Assembly (NCBI GenBank): GCA_964608895.1
Contig: CAZSPT010000022.1
Span: forward strand, 1-14,410
Direction: 5' to 3'
DNA: 14,410 nucleotides
Source of the DNA: CAZSPT01 sp964608895
GTDB lineage: Bacteria; Patescibacteriota; Patescibacteriia; 2-01-FULL-39-33
The notes under the pieces were generated by a model. The model had not been told where the DNA came from, did not search any database, and saw nothing but the letters and a program-made list of their open reading frames with translations. Positions 1-6,107 of this stretch are shown here, one piece after another (positions within the stretch are counted from its first letter, which is position 1; every line of letters starts with the position of its first letter). Both the position numbers and the translations under genes were made by a program.

Positions 1-1
1 G

Positions 2-127
2 GTGATGAGGCCAAAAGATTGGGCAATGCTAGGGGTTTTAATAGTGTTTTTTTTGGTTTGCTGGTCAGTTGTTATTTATTACTACAGCCAGCCAATTCCC
101 AGCGTCCAAGTTTTGACTGCTGCTTAA
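2..127 (+). CDS. small single-pass membrane protein, or C-terminal end of a longer gene cut by the window edge
   Basis: The frame is open from base 2 and stops with TAA at 125-127. If it starts at the GTG at 2 or the ATG at 5 it makes a 40-41 residue peptide. The peptide begins MRPKDW, has one strongly hydrophobic stretch (about residues 8-27, rich in V, L, F and W), then a short polar tail with YYYSQPIPSV. A basic start followed by one membrane helix fits a small inner-membrane protein. Because the frame is open to the window edge, it could equally be the end of a larger gene. It lies about 50 bases upstream of the rpsO promoter on the same strand. I do not recognise a family. Confidence 0.4.
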   Translation: MMRPKDWAMLGVLIVFFLVCWSVVIYYYSQPIPSVQVLTAA

Positions 128-179
128 TGAAAGATTTGCTTGCTTTTATTAAGAGCCAACGAGTTGGTATTTTTTGTTG

Positions 180-208
180 TTGACAAAAAAAAGCTTTTTT
201 CATAAGAT
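180..208 (+). promoter_or_regulatory. candidate sigma-70-type promoter of rpsO
   Basis: A perfect -35 box TTGACA (180-185) is followed after 17 bases by TAAGAT (203-208), a 4-of-6 match to the -10 consensus. Transcription would start near 215, just before the structured rpsO leader. A better-looking TATAAT at 214-219 is 28 bases from the -35 box and has no good -35 of its own. Confidence 0.55.
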
Positions 209-226
209 AATTATATAATTCATAGC

Positions 227-300
227 GATTTTCTTGGCTGTTGCCGGGCGGTTTTAAGGTAAAGTGGGACGGCGGCTAGGAAAATCTGCCAAAGGATTTT
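227..300 (+). promoter_or_regulatory. structured rpsO leader with two mutually exclusive hairpins, possible S15 autoregulatory element
   Basis: Bases 227-243 pair with 270-286 in an uninterrupted 17-pair stem that includes several G-U pairs, closing a 26-base loop. The inner strand of the stem base, AAAATC (281-286), can instead pair with GATTTT (295-300). That alternative forms a small hairpin over the ribosome binding site (AGGA, 293-296) just before the rpsO ATG. The same six bases therefore have two partners, a switch-like layout. S15 is known to repress its own mRNA through structured leaders in several bacteria. The binding of S15 here is inference; the pairings are read directly. Confidence 0.5.
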
Positions 301-303
301 AAA

Positions 304-693
304 ATGCTTGATAAAAAAAAGAAACAGCAAATTATTAAAAAATTTGCTGCTCATGAGAACGACACTGGTTCGGCTGAAGTTCAAATTGCCCTTTTAACGG
401 AGGAAATTAAGAATCTCACCGAACATCTTAAAGAGCACAAAAAAGATTTTTCTTCTCGCCGGGGATTATTAAAAAAGGTTGCTGAACGGAGAAAGCTTTT
501 AAAGTATTTTCAGCGGGAAAATCCCGAAGGTTTTAAAGAATTAGTCAAGAAATTGAAATTAAAAGGGTTTCAGCAAGCTGAATCTGAAAAATCTCCCGAA
601 GATTTGGAAGAGCGTTTGGAAAATGCCGTTGAAGCCAATCAAGAAAATAATTCTTCAACAACCGAAAAAAGCGATAAAAAGAATCAGGAATAA
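304..693 (+). CDS. rpsO: 30S ribosomal protein S15 with acidic C-terminal extension
   Basis: S15 binds the central domain of 16S rRNA early in assembly of the 30S subunit platform. Residues 1-88 show the usual four-helix family pattern: GSAEVQIALLTEEIKNLTEHL, then HKKDFSSRRGLL and ERRKLLKYF, with the conserved His/Asp/Arg rRNA-contacting positions. The family is usually about 88-89 residues long. This protein has 129, the extra 40 or so (from about residue 92) being low-complexity and acidic, rich in E, N, S and K, and probably disordered. The ATG at 304 is preceded by AGGA at 293-296. The gene lies between a structured leader and, 140 bases downstream, pnp, the same order as in E. coli. Identification is firm; the role of the extension is unknown. 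Confidence 0.97.
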   Translation: MLDKKKKQQIIKKFAAHENDTGSAEVQIALLTEEIKNLTEHLKEHKKDFSSRRGLLKKVAERRKLLKYFQRENPEGFKELVKKLKLKGFQQAESEKSPEDLEERLENAVEANQENNSSTTEKSDKKNQE

Positions 694-710
694 TTCCTTG
701 TTCTTTTTTT
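681..710 (+). terminator. weak terminator or attenuator overlapping the rpsO stop codon
   Basis: AGGAA (686-690) pairs with TTCCT (694-698) around a three-base loop that is the TAA stop codon itself. GAA (681-683) and TTC (701-703) extend the stem across a 2x2 internal loop. Seven Ts follow (704-710). The stem is short and AT-rich, so partial termination, leaving some read-through into pnp, is more likely than a full stop. Confidence 0.45.
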
Positions 711-738
711 ATAAATAATTTTGCTAAATTTAGGTTTT

Positions 739-794
739 GTTTATTTGAAAATAACTGGATTTTTCTAAAAGAATCCAATTATCTTCAAATAAAC
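739..794 (+). promoter_or_regulatory. long hairpin in the pnp leader, candidate RNase III processing site
   Basis: Bases 739-764 pair with 769-794 around the four-base loop CTAA. Of the 26 positions, 24 pair, with mismatches at 750/783 and 755/778. No T-tract follows, so it is not an intrinsic terminator. In E. coli, RNase III cuts a long stem at this location between rpsO and pnp, and PNPase then represses its own translation. The position and length here suggest an analogous double-stranded processing site. The structure is seen; the function is inferred. Confidence 0.6.
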
Positions 795-833
795 TTGAAT
801 CTCCTAACTTTGGCAAAAAAAAGGAAAATAGTT

Positions 834-3143
834 ATGGAGAATTTTTCTCAATTTCAAGGAGGTGGCAATTCTCAAAATCTTCAGAAAAAATTTGAGTGCG
901 AATTTGCCGGTAAGAAGATAACCGTTGAAATCGGTAAGATGGCCGCTCAAGTCAATGCTTCTTGTCTAATTTACTGCGGGGAGACGGTTGTTTTGGCGAC
1001 AGCGGCAATAGGTAAAGAACCCCGGGAGGGAATTGATTTTTTTCCTCTTTCAGTTGAAATGAGGGAAAAAATGTACGCGGCCGGAAAAATCAAGGGTTCG
1101 CGGTTTATTAAACGGGAAGGCCGACCGACCGATAACGCGGTTTTGGACGCCCGGATGATTGACCGGGGGCTTCGGCCGCTTTTCAATCAAGAGCTTCGCC
1201 ATGAAGTCCAGGTGGTTGTTGTTCCTTTGTCGTATGATGAGAATAATCCGGCTGATGTTCTGGGAATTACCGCTGCTTCAATCGCCCTTCATATCTCCGA
1301 TATTCCTTGGAATGGTCCTTTGGTCGGAGTTTTAGTCGGCCGGATTGACGGTCGCTTGGTTTTTAATCCGACTTTGGAAGAGCTGGAAAAATCCGATCTA
1401 AAGCTCACTTTCTCGGTCCGCCAAGATAAAATAATTATGATTGACGCTGAAGCCGGCGAGGCGGAAGAATCAGAGATCGCTGAAGCGTTTGAATTTGGAG
1501 TTAATCAGGCCAAACCGCTTTTGGAATTTATTGATTCTTTAAGGAAAGAGGTTGGCCAACCAAAACAGGATGAACAAAAACTTCTTGCTCAAATCGTTGA
1601 AAAAAAGGAAGTTTCCCAAGCTGAAAAGGAGAGGATTTGGGAGCGGGCGAAAGAGTTTTTTTCCACTCGGGTCGCTGACCATCTTTTTGACAAACCAAAA
1701 GGAACCAAGCGGGAGCGCAAGGCAGTCGCTGAAAAATTGTTAAAGGATTTTTTTGCTCAAGAGGATTTTCCCCAAGAAGTTGTTGATTATCTTAAATTAA
1801 AATTTGAAGGCTATCTTGAATCAAAAGTTACCGAGGCGATTCTCTCCGAAGAGCGCCGAATTGATGGCCGGACCTTGGAAGAAATCAGACCGCTTCAAGG
1901 AGAAGTCGGTTTGCTTCCCCGAACTCATGGAAGCGCTTTATTTAACCGAGGCGAAACTCAAGTTTTGACAGTAGTCACTCTGGGTTCGCCCGGGGATGCC
2001 CAGATTCTTGACGAAATGACAGAAGACGACACCCACAAGCGTTATATGCATTTTTATTATTCTCCGCCTTATTGTTTCGGAGAACCGGGAGCTTTTCGGG
2101 GCGTTGGTCGCCGTGAAATTGGCCATGGAGCTTTGGCTGAAAAAGCAATTGCGCCGGTTTTGCCGGAAAAAGAAGATTTTCCCTATACTATTTTGGCGGT
2201 TTCTGAAGTAATGGGCTCAAACGGTTCTTCTTCAATGGCTTCGGTCTGTGGTTCAAGCCTCGCTTTAATGGACGCCGGAGTGCCGATTAAAAAGCCGGTT
2301 GCCGGAATCGCCATGGGAATGTCTTCTGATCGGGATAGTTATAAAATTCTCACTGATTTGCAAGATTTTGAAGACGGCGACGGTGGAATGGATTTCAAAT
2401 TAGCCGGTACTGCCGAGGGAATAACCGCGATTCAGATGGATACCAAGACCGAGGGATTAAGCTTAGAAGTTTGCCGCCGAACCTTGGAACAGGGAAAAAA
2501 GGCTCGATTAAAAATTTTGGAATTTTTAAATTCGGTTATTGCCCAACCTCGGGCCGAGCTTTCTCCTTATGCTCCCCGAATCACTACAATCAAGATTAAA
2601 CCTGAAAAAATTAAGGATGTCATCGGGCCGGCCGGAAAAATCATCACTGAAATCACTGAAACCTGCAAGGTTGAAATTGATATTGAAAATGACGGTCTGA
2701 CAATGATTACCGGCACTGATTCTGAAGGAGTTTCCAAAGCTCTTGAATGGATCAAAAATTTAACCAAGGAAGTCCAAGTTGGAGAAATTTACACCGGCGC
2801 GGTCACTCGCACTCTTGATTTTGGGGCTTTTGTTGAAATTCTTCCCGGCCGGGAAGGTTTGGTCCATATTTCGGAATTTTCTTCAGAACATGTTGATAAA
2901 ATATCCGATGTCGCTAAGATTGGCCAGGAGCTAACTGTTAAAGTAATTGAAATAGACGATCAAGGAAGGATAAATTTGTCAGTTAAGCAGGCCAACCCTA
3001 ATTATCAAGCAGGAAATGATTCCAGAAAGCATTCAAATTATAACCGTCGGGACAATCGCCGGGATGATCACCGGGACAATAACCGTCGGAATAATAATTT
3101 TCGGGATAACAACCACCGTTTCAAAAATAAAAAACAGCAGTAA
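834..3143 (+). CDS. pnp: polyribonucleotide nucleotidyltransferase (PNPase)
   Basis: PNPase is a trimeric 3'-to-5' phosphorolytic exoribonuclease that degrades mRNA and can add tails. The 769-residue protein has the complete family layout: RNase PH domain 1 (about 20-150), the helical linker domain (to about 320), RNase PH domain 2 (about 330-560), a KH domain (about 583-645, with the V-I-G-P-A-G-K loop) and an S1 domain (about 649-718, with GAFVEILPGREGLVHISE). The catalytic region E513-D514...M-D520-F-K522 keeps the expected acidic residues and lysine. After residue 720 an R/N/D/H-rich tail contains near-repeats of (R/H)RDN. The ATG at 834 has AAGGA at 821-825. The upstream in-frame TTG at 795 has no ribosome binding site and would begin at the foot of the leader hairpin, so I reject it. 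Co-transcription with rpsO is likely. Confidence 0.97.
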   Translation: MENFSQFQGGGNSQNLQKKFECEFAGKKITVEIGKMAAQVNASCLIYCGETVVLATAAIGKEPREGIDFFPLSVEMREKMYAAGKIKGSRFIKREGRPTDNAVLDARMIDRGLRPLFNQELRHEVQVVVVPLSYDENNPADVLGITAASIALHISDIPWNGPLVGVLVGRIDGRLVFNPTLEELEKSDLKLTFSVRQDKIIMIDAEAGEAEESEIAEAFEFGVNQAKPLLEFIDSLRKEVGQPKQDEQKLLAQIVEKKEVSQAEKERIWERAKEFFSTRVADHLFDKPKGTKRERKAVAEKLLKDFFAQEDFPQEVVDYLKLKFEGYLESKVTEAILSEERRIDGRTLEEIRPLQGEVGLLPRTHGSALFNRGETQVLTVVTLGSPGDAQILDEMTEDDTHKRYMHFYYSPPYCFGEPGAFRGVGRREIGHGALAEKAIAPVLPEKEDFPYTILAVSEVMGSNGSSSMASVCGSSLALMDAGVPIKKPVAGIAMGMSSDRDSYKILTDLQDFEDGDGGMDFKLAGTAEGITAIQMDTKTEGLSLEVCRRTLEQGKKARLKILEFLNSVIAQPRAELSPYAPRITTIKIKPEKIKDVIGPAGKIITEITETCKVEIDIENDGLTMITGTDSEGVSKALEWIKNLTKEVQVGEIYTGAVTRTLDFGAFVEILPGREGLVHISEFSSEHVDKISDVAKIGQELTVKVIEIDDQGRINLSVKQANPNYQAGNDSRKHSNYNRRDNRRDDHRDNNRRNNNFRDNNHRFKNKKQQ

Positions 3144-3315
3144 AAAGCCGGTTTTAGTCAGATAAAGGTTTTAAGATAGGGTAGTTGACGGTTTTTTGGG
3201 CAATTTAAACTGATTTTGTTGTTTTTTTAAAGTATTTTTATTGGTATAGTTGGTTTATTTTATTAAATTTTCAGTTTTTACCCGATTAACTGCCTTTCAA
3301 CCGTATTTTATATTA

Positions 3316-4674
3316 ATGTTTGGCAGAATAAATATTTTTAAGAAAAAAAACATTCCTATTCCGCTTAAAATTATTGTTTTAGCGGCTATTGGGTTTGTTT
3401 TTTTATTTTTTTTATTTTTTTCAATTTGGAATCAGTATTTTGCTGATAATTTAGCAAAATACGCTCCTTCAAAAACAGTCGCTTATGTCCATTTTAGCCT
3501 TCCAAATACTAAAAATTCTCCTGAATTTAATAGTTTTTTCAGGCAAATTTTAGCTGAAAATAATTTAAAAGGATTTAATCCTCAATGGTTAAAACGGGAA
3601 TTAGCTCTTGTTTTTTGGCTAAAAAAAGATTTTTTAAACCAGGATGTTTTACTAAAAGTTGAAAATCCAATAAAAGCCAAAGAATATTTTTTAAAAAATA
3701 ATCTAAACTACAATTTTTTAGATGGAAATACAGCGGTAATTTCTAAAAACCCCGATTTTTTTGTTAAAAATTCAAAAAATAACTTAATCCAGAAAATTAA
3801 AGGAAAATTTTCTTTTCTTAACACTGTTTCTGTTTTTGTTTCTCAAAATACTGGTGAATATTTGGTTAAAAATAGGGATTTAAGCAGTTTCATCAATGTT
3901 TTTCTAAAAGACAGTTCAGGAATTTTTCTTAATATTCAATTAAAAAGAAACGGGTTAAAAATATCTCAAGCCGGTAATTCTGGATTTTTGGAAGAATTAA
4001 AAATTTCCGCGCCAATATTAAATTCTAAAGTTGAAAATTATCATTTTGTGGGCCGTTTTCAGAATTTTTTTGGGATGTTTTTACTTTGGAAGGAAAAATT
4101 TTCTGAATCAAGCCGTGATTTTGACTATTTTTTTGATTTTTTTAGAAAAAAATATGGTTTACCTTTGAAAGAAAGCGTTTTTAACGAGTTTTTAGGAAGT
4201 GAATCAATTGTTTTTCTTAATAAAAAAAAGAACGGCCAAGAAAAATGGTTTTTAGAAAGATATGATTTTTGTCTAAAAATCAAAAAAAATTTTCAAAAAG
4301 AGCAGATTACAGAATTAAAAAATTTTTTTAAGCTGATTTTTGCTTTTAAATTTCCTGACACTAAAATTTTCCATCTTTCTGATCAAACCAAAGTGGTTGA
4401 ATTAATTCCAAATTTGGAAAAATTTCAGTTTATTGAAAAAAACGGATTTCAAGTTATTGTTTCACCCGACAAAAAATCCTGGCTGGGCTGGAAAAACAAA
4501 AATGGCTGGCTGACAATCACTAATAATTTTGATTTAACGATTGAACAAAAAATACAATTTCAAAACAATTATTTAAAAACAAAAACTGATTTTTTGCCTG
4601 AAGGAAAATTTTGGAATTATTTAAAAAACTTTGAAACTTTGGAAGTAAATAATAATTTAATTGTTTTAAGGTAA
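3316..4674 (+). CDS. membrane-anchored protein of unknown function, AT-rich
   Basis: The 452-residue protein starts with a short basic segment (MFGRINIFKKKN), then one strong membrane helix (about residues 17-40), then roughly 410 mostly soluble residues, probably outside the membrane. It is rich in F, K, N and L and has no cysteine lipobox and no catalytic motif I can recognise. The opening after the helix (KYAPSKTVAYVHFSLPNT) loosely recalls DUF3352-type proteins with an anchored N-terminus; I hold that weakly. An in-frame TTG at 3250 would add 22 residues before the helix. The ATG is preferred, although neither has a ribosome binding site. Base composition is far more AT-rich than in other genes of the window: the 60 bases from 3601 have 15 G or C. 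This suggests relaxed selection, fast divergence or transfer. It sits alone between pnp and the non-coding RNA region. Confidence 0.75.
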   Translation: MFGRINIFKKKNIPIPLKIIVLAAIGFVFLFFLFFSIWNQYFADNLAKYAPSKTVAYVHFSLPNTKNSPEFNSFFRQILAENNLKGFNPQWLKRELALVFWLKKDFLNQDVLLKVENPIKAKEYFLKNNLNYNFLDGNTAVISKNPDFFVKNSKNNLIQKIKGKFSFLNTVSVFVSQNTGEYLVKNRDLSSFINVFLKDSSGIFLNIQLKRNGLKISQAGNSGFLEELKISAPILNSKVENYHFVGRFQNFFGMFLLWKEKFSESSRDFDYFFDFFRKKYGLPLKESVFNEFLGSESIVFLNKKKNGQEKWFLERYDFCLKIKKNFQKEQITELKNFFKLIFAFKFPDTKIFHLSDQTKVVELIPNLEKFQFIEKNGFQVIVSPDKKSWLGWKNKNGWLTITNNFDLTIEQKIQFQNNYLKTKTDFLPEGKFWNYLKNFETLEVNNNLIVLR

Positions 4675-4703
4675 TATTTTAGCTAAAATTAGTATTATTT
4701 TTT
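4672..4703 (+). terminator. weak AT-only terminator candidate after the anchored unknown protein
   Basis: TAATA (4672-4676), which overlaps the stop codon, can pair with TATTA (4693-4697). A 14-base palindrome centred on AGCT (4676-4689) lies inside, and six Ts follow at 4698-4703. The pairs are almost all A-T, so stability is doubtful. Confidence 0.3.
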
Positions 4704-4807
4704 ATTTGTGGATAAATAGTGTATAAATTATTATTTTTTTCTTGAAAATATTTAGGAAAACTTGGGTATATTTTAAAAAATTGTTTTATTTTAGCGATAT
4801 TTGACTG

Positions 4808-4836
4808 TTGAAAATAATAAAAAAATGTGATATAAT
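4808..4836 (+). promoter_or_regulatory. strong sigma-70-type promoter with extended -10, driving a non-coding RNA
   Basis: TTGAAA (4808-4813) and a perfect TATAAT (4831-4836) are separated by 17 bases. The -10 box is preceded by TG plus one base (4828-4830), the extended -10 motif. The expected start is near 4842-4843. No start codon with a usable frame follows, so it most likely drives the RNA ending at the terminator near 5206. Confidence 0.7.
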
Positions 4837-4867
4837 AACTACAGAACCTTAAATTAGAATAAAAAAA

Positions 4868-4915
4868 CAGAAAATTGCCATAAATCACAATCCAGTAATT
4901 TATGACAGTTTTCTG
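4868..4915 (+). repeat. 48-base inverted repeat (5' hairpin of the candidate ncRNA)
   Basis: CAGAAAA at 4868-4874 matches TTTTCTG at 4909-4915, and CATAAAT (4879-4885) matches ATTTATG (4898-4904). Together with the bases between them this gives 17 pairs, one C-A mismatch and a 12-base loop. It starts about 25 bases after the predicted transcription start and has no T-tract, so it is a structural element rather than a terminator. Confidence 0.7.
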
Positions 4916-5146
4916 CTCTTTACTTTAAAATTTTGAAACAGTCGGAGGAACAATGGGCTTACCTCTTTTTCCGATGTTTTTGAGGCAAGGCACGAGCGTG
5001 CAATACCAAAGAGAGTTTTATTTCGCGTTCTGTCCGTTTTTGGGGTAAAGAGTGCTTACCGCCCAATTAAGCGTTTTTAATCTCTCTTTTCGCTTTTTGT
5101 CAGTTGTCCTTGTTGGACGACTGTCAGAACGGTTTAAGAGAGCTCT

Positions 5147-5206
5147 GAGGCGCAAGAATCCCACTGAAATAATATTTAAGGGGTGAAAGCTTGCGCCTCT
5201 TTTTTT
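5147..5206 (+). terminator. strong intrinsic terminator of the candidate ncRNA
   Basis: GAGGCGCAAG (5147-5156) and CTTGCGCCTC (5190-5199) form ten perfect pairs, followed by seven Ts (5200-5206). Inside the large loop, CCC-CT (5160-5165) can pair with AGGGG (5179-5183). The GC-rich stem stands out in an AT-rich stretch. Confidence 0.85.
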
Positions 5207-5222
5207 ATTTTATTTTTTTCTT

Positions 5223-5228
5223 TATAAT
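5223..5228 (+). promoter_or_regulatory. candidate -10 box of the dksA-like/lspA unit
   Basis: A perfect TATAAT lies just after the ncRNA terminator and would start transcription near 5235, about 25 bases before the ATG at 5260. The -35 position is only T-rich, so it is a weak call. If real, it means the ncRNA is independent of the downstream genes. Confidence 0.35.
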
Positions 5229-5259
5229 AATGGTATTAAAGTTTGAATCACCTAATTAA

Positions 5260-5637
5260 ATGAAAGCTAAAATTCAAGAAGAGTTGAAAGAAAGGTTGGA
5301 GAAGAGAAAAAAAGAGATTCTCAATGGCTTGGAAAGCGTTGGCCATCAAGTTCGGGACGGCAAGAACCCTGATTTTGACGCCAACTTTCCGGATTATGGG
5401 GACTCTGCCGAAGACAACGCCATTGAAGTGGCTGATTATTCCAAAAATCTTTCCTTTGAAAAAGATTTGGAAAAAGAGCTGGCTGAAATCAACCAAGCTT
5501 TGGAAGGAATTGTCCGGGGCGATTACGGCCGCTGTCAGCTCTGTGGCCGGGAAATTAGTTTAAATCGGTTGAGAGCTCGGCCGCAGTCGGCTGTTTGTCT
5601 TGAATGTAAAAAAAGCAAGTCCGAAAAATCGCCATGA
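5260..5637 (+). CDS. DksA/TraR-family four-cysteine zinc-finger protein
   Basis: The 125-residue protein has a charged N-terminal helix (residues 1-28) likely to form one arm of a coiled coil, a tip region with DYGDSA (45-50), a second charged helix (about 64-88), and a C-terminal zinc finger C92-x2-C95-x17-C113-x2-C116. In DksA and TraR proteins the coiled coil enters the secondary channel of RNA polymerase, and acidic DxxDxA residues at the tip affect initiation; DYGDSA fits that pattern. The family also includes proteins of unproven function, so a role in transcription is inferred. The ATG at 5260 lacks an obvious ribosome binding site. The stop overlaps the lspA start (ATGA, 5634-5637), so the two are probably translationally coupled. 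It follows the ncRNA terminator by about 53 bases. Confidence 0.85.
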   Translation: MKAKIQEELKERLEKRKKEILNGLESVGHQVRDGKNPDFDANFPDYGDSAEDNAIEVADYSKNLSFEKDLEKELAEINQALEGIVRGDYGRCQLCGREISLNRLRARPQSAVCLECKKSKSEKSP

Positions 5638-6107
5638 CAAAATTTTCAAAAATTGCGGCAATTAATTTTTTTGTTCTCGCTCTTTTTATTCTTGATCGGA
5701 TTTTAAGATATTTTTTCTCCGTTGCCGGCGGAGAATTTTCTTTTTTTTTCGGTTGGCTGGAGTTTAAGCTGAATTATAATTCCGGAATCGCTTTTGGTTT
5801 GCCGATGAATTTTTATCTCCTGATTTTGCTTCAGTTTTTTATCTTAGCCGCTTTGGTTTGGCTGATTTTAAAGCTTTACCGGCGCTGGCTGGCCGGCGGC
5901 CGGCTTGGCTGGCTTGTTTTTTTCTTCAGTTTGGCGGCCGGTGGCGCTTTTTCAAATTTTCTTGATCGCTGGTTGCTTGGCCAAGTTCGAGATTATCTTT
6001 TTTTGAAGTATTTTTTTGTTTTTAATCTTGGCGACGCGATGATTGTTCTCGGGCTATTTGGAGCGGCGGTGATAATTGTTTGGCCGGAGCTTAAAAAAAG
6101 CCGCTGA
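5634..6107 (+). CDS. lspA: lipoprotein signal peptidase (signal peptidase II)
   Basis: LspA is an integral membrane aspartyl protease that removes the signal peptide of diacylglyceryl-modified prolipoproteins. At 157 residues it is the usual length, with four hydrophobic segments (about 5-28, 60-82, 90-106 and 127-149). Family motifs are present: an early LD (D21), LNYNSGIAFG (46-55), SNFLDR with D111, and FNLGD with D134. D111 and D134 match the catalytic aspartate pair; the last motif is normally FNxAD, here with Gly in place of Ala. The start codon overlaps the stop of the DksA-like gene. The stop codon directly abuts that of the convergent M23 gene. With lgt at the window's end, two enzymes of lipoprotein maturation are encoded here. 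Confidence 0.93.
   Translation: MTKFSKIAAINFFVLALFILDRILRYFFSVAGGEFSFFFGWLEFKLNYNSGIAFGLPMNFYLLILLQFFILAALVWLILKLYRRWLAGGRLGWLVFFFSLAAGGAFSNFLDRWLLGQVRDYLFLKYFFVFNLGDAMIVLGLFGAAVIIVWPELKKSR

Larger units (their letters stand above)
4843..5206 (+). ncRNA. candidate structured non-coding RNA of about 364 nt, unassigned
   Basis: This fills most of the 585 bases between 4674 and 5260. It has its own promoter, ends in a strong intrinsic terminator and carries no plausible reading frame. Local hairpins are clear. Bases 4868-4885 pair with 4898-4915 (17 of 18 positions). TCGGA (4942-4946) pairs with TCCGA (4970-4974). 5008-5015 pairs with 5082-5089 (8 perfect pairs), enclosing CGC/GCG (5024-5026/5071-5073) and a TTGGG-GTAA / TTAC-CCCAA hairpin near 5040-5066. 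5101-5109 pairs with 5115-5123. CGTTCTG (5026-5032) can also pair with CAGAACG (5125-5131), which crosses the 5008-5089 stem, so a pseudoknot or two alternative folds is possible. I find no diagnostic motifs of RNase P RNA, tmRNA, SRP RNA, T-box or a known riboswitch. It could be a stand-alone RNA or a long leader of the dksA-like gene. Confidence 0.6.

Noticed and set aside
214..219. TATAAT as the rpsO -10 box
   Set aside because: It is 28 bases from TTGACA at 180-185 and has no other -35 match; TAAGAT at 203-208 is spaced better. A second start cannot be excluded.
795..833. Upstream TTG start for pnp, adding 13 residues
   Set aside because: No ribosome binding site, it starts directly at the foot of the long hairpin, and the ATG at 834 has AAGGA at a good distance.
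3250..3315. TTG start for the anchored unknown protein, adding 22 residues
   Set aside because: It would put a second hydrophobic segment before the real helix and has no ribosome binding site; the ATG at 3316 is preferred, though this is not certain.
3144..3315. A promoter (TTGACG at 3185) or terminator between pnp and the anchored protein gene
   Set aside because: No -10 at proper spacing and no convincing hairpin with a T-tract; TATAGT at 3245-3250 has no good -35. I see no reliable signal in these 172 bases.
4679..4888. Minus-strand open frame of 69 codons
   Set aside because: It covers the AT-rich promoter region and the hairpin, has no ribosome binding site and its composition is that of random AT-rich sequence.
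4843..5206. RNase P RNA, tmRNA, SRP RNA or T-box leader
   Set aside because: I looked for the GAGGAAAGUCC and ACAGAA motifs of RNase P, the tag frame and tRNA-like end of tmRNA, the GGAAGCAGCC region of SRP RNA and the GGGTGGNACC of T-boxes. Only a stray ACAGAACC near the start is present; the rest are absent.
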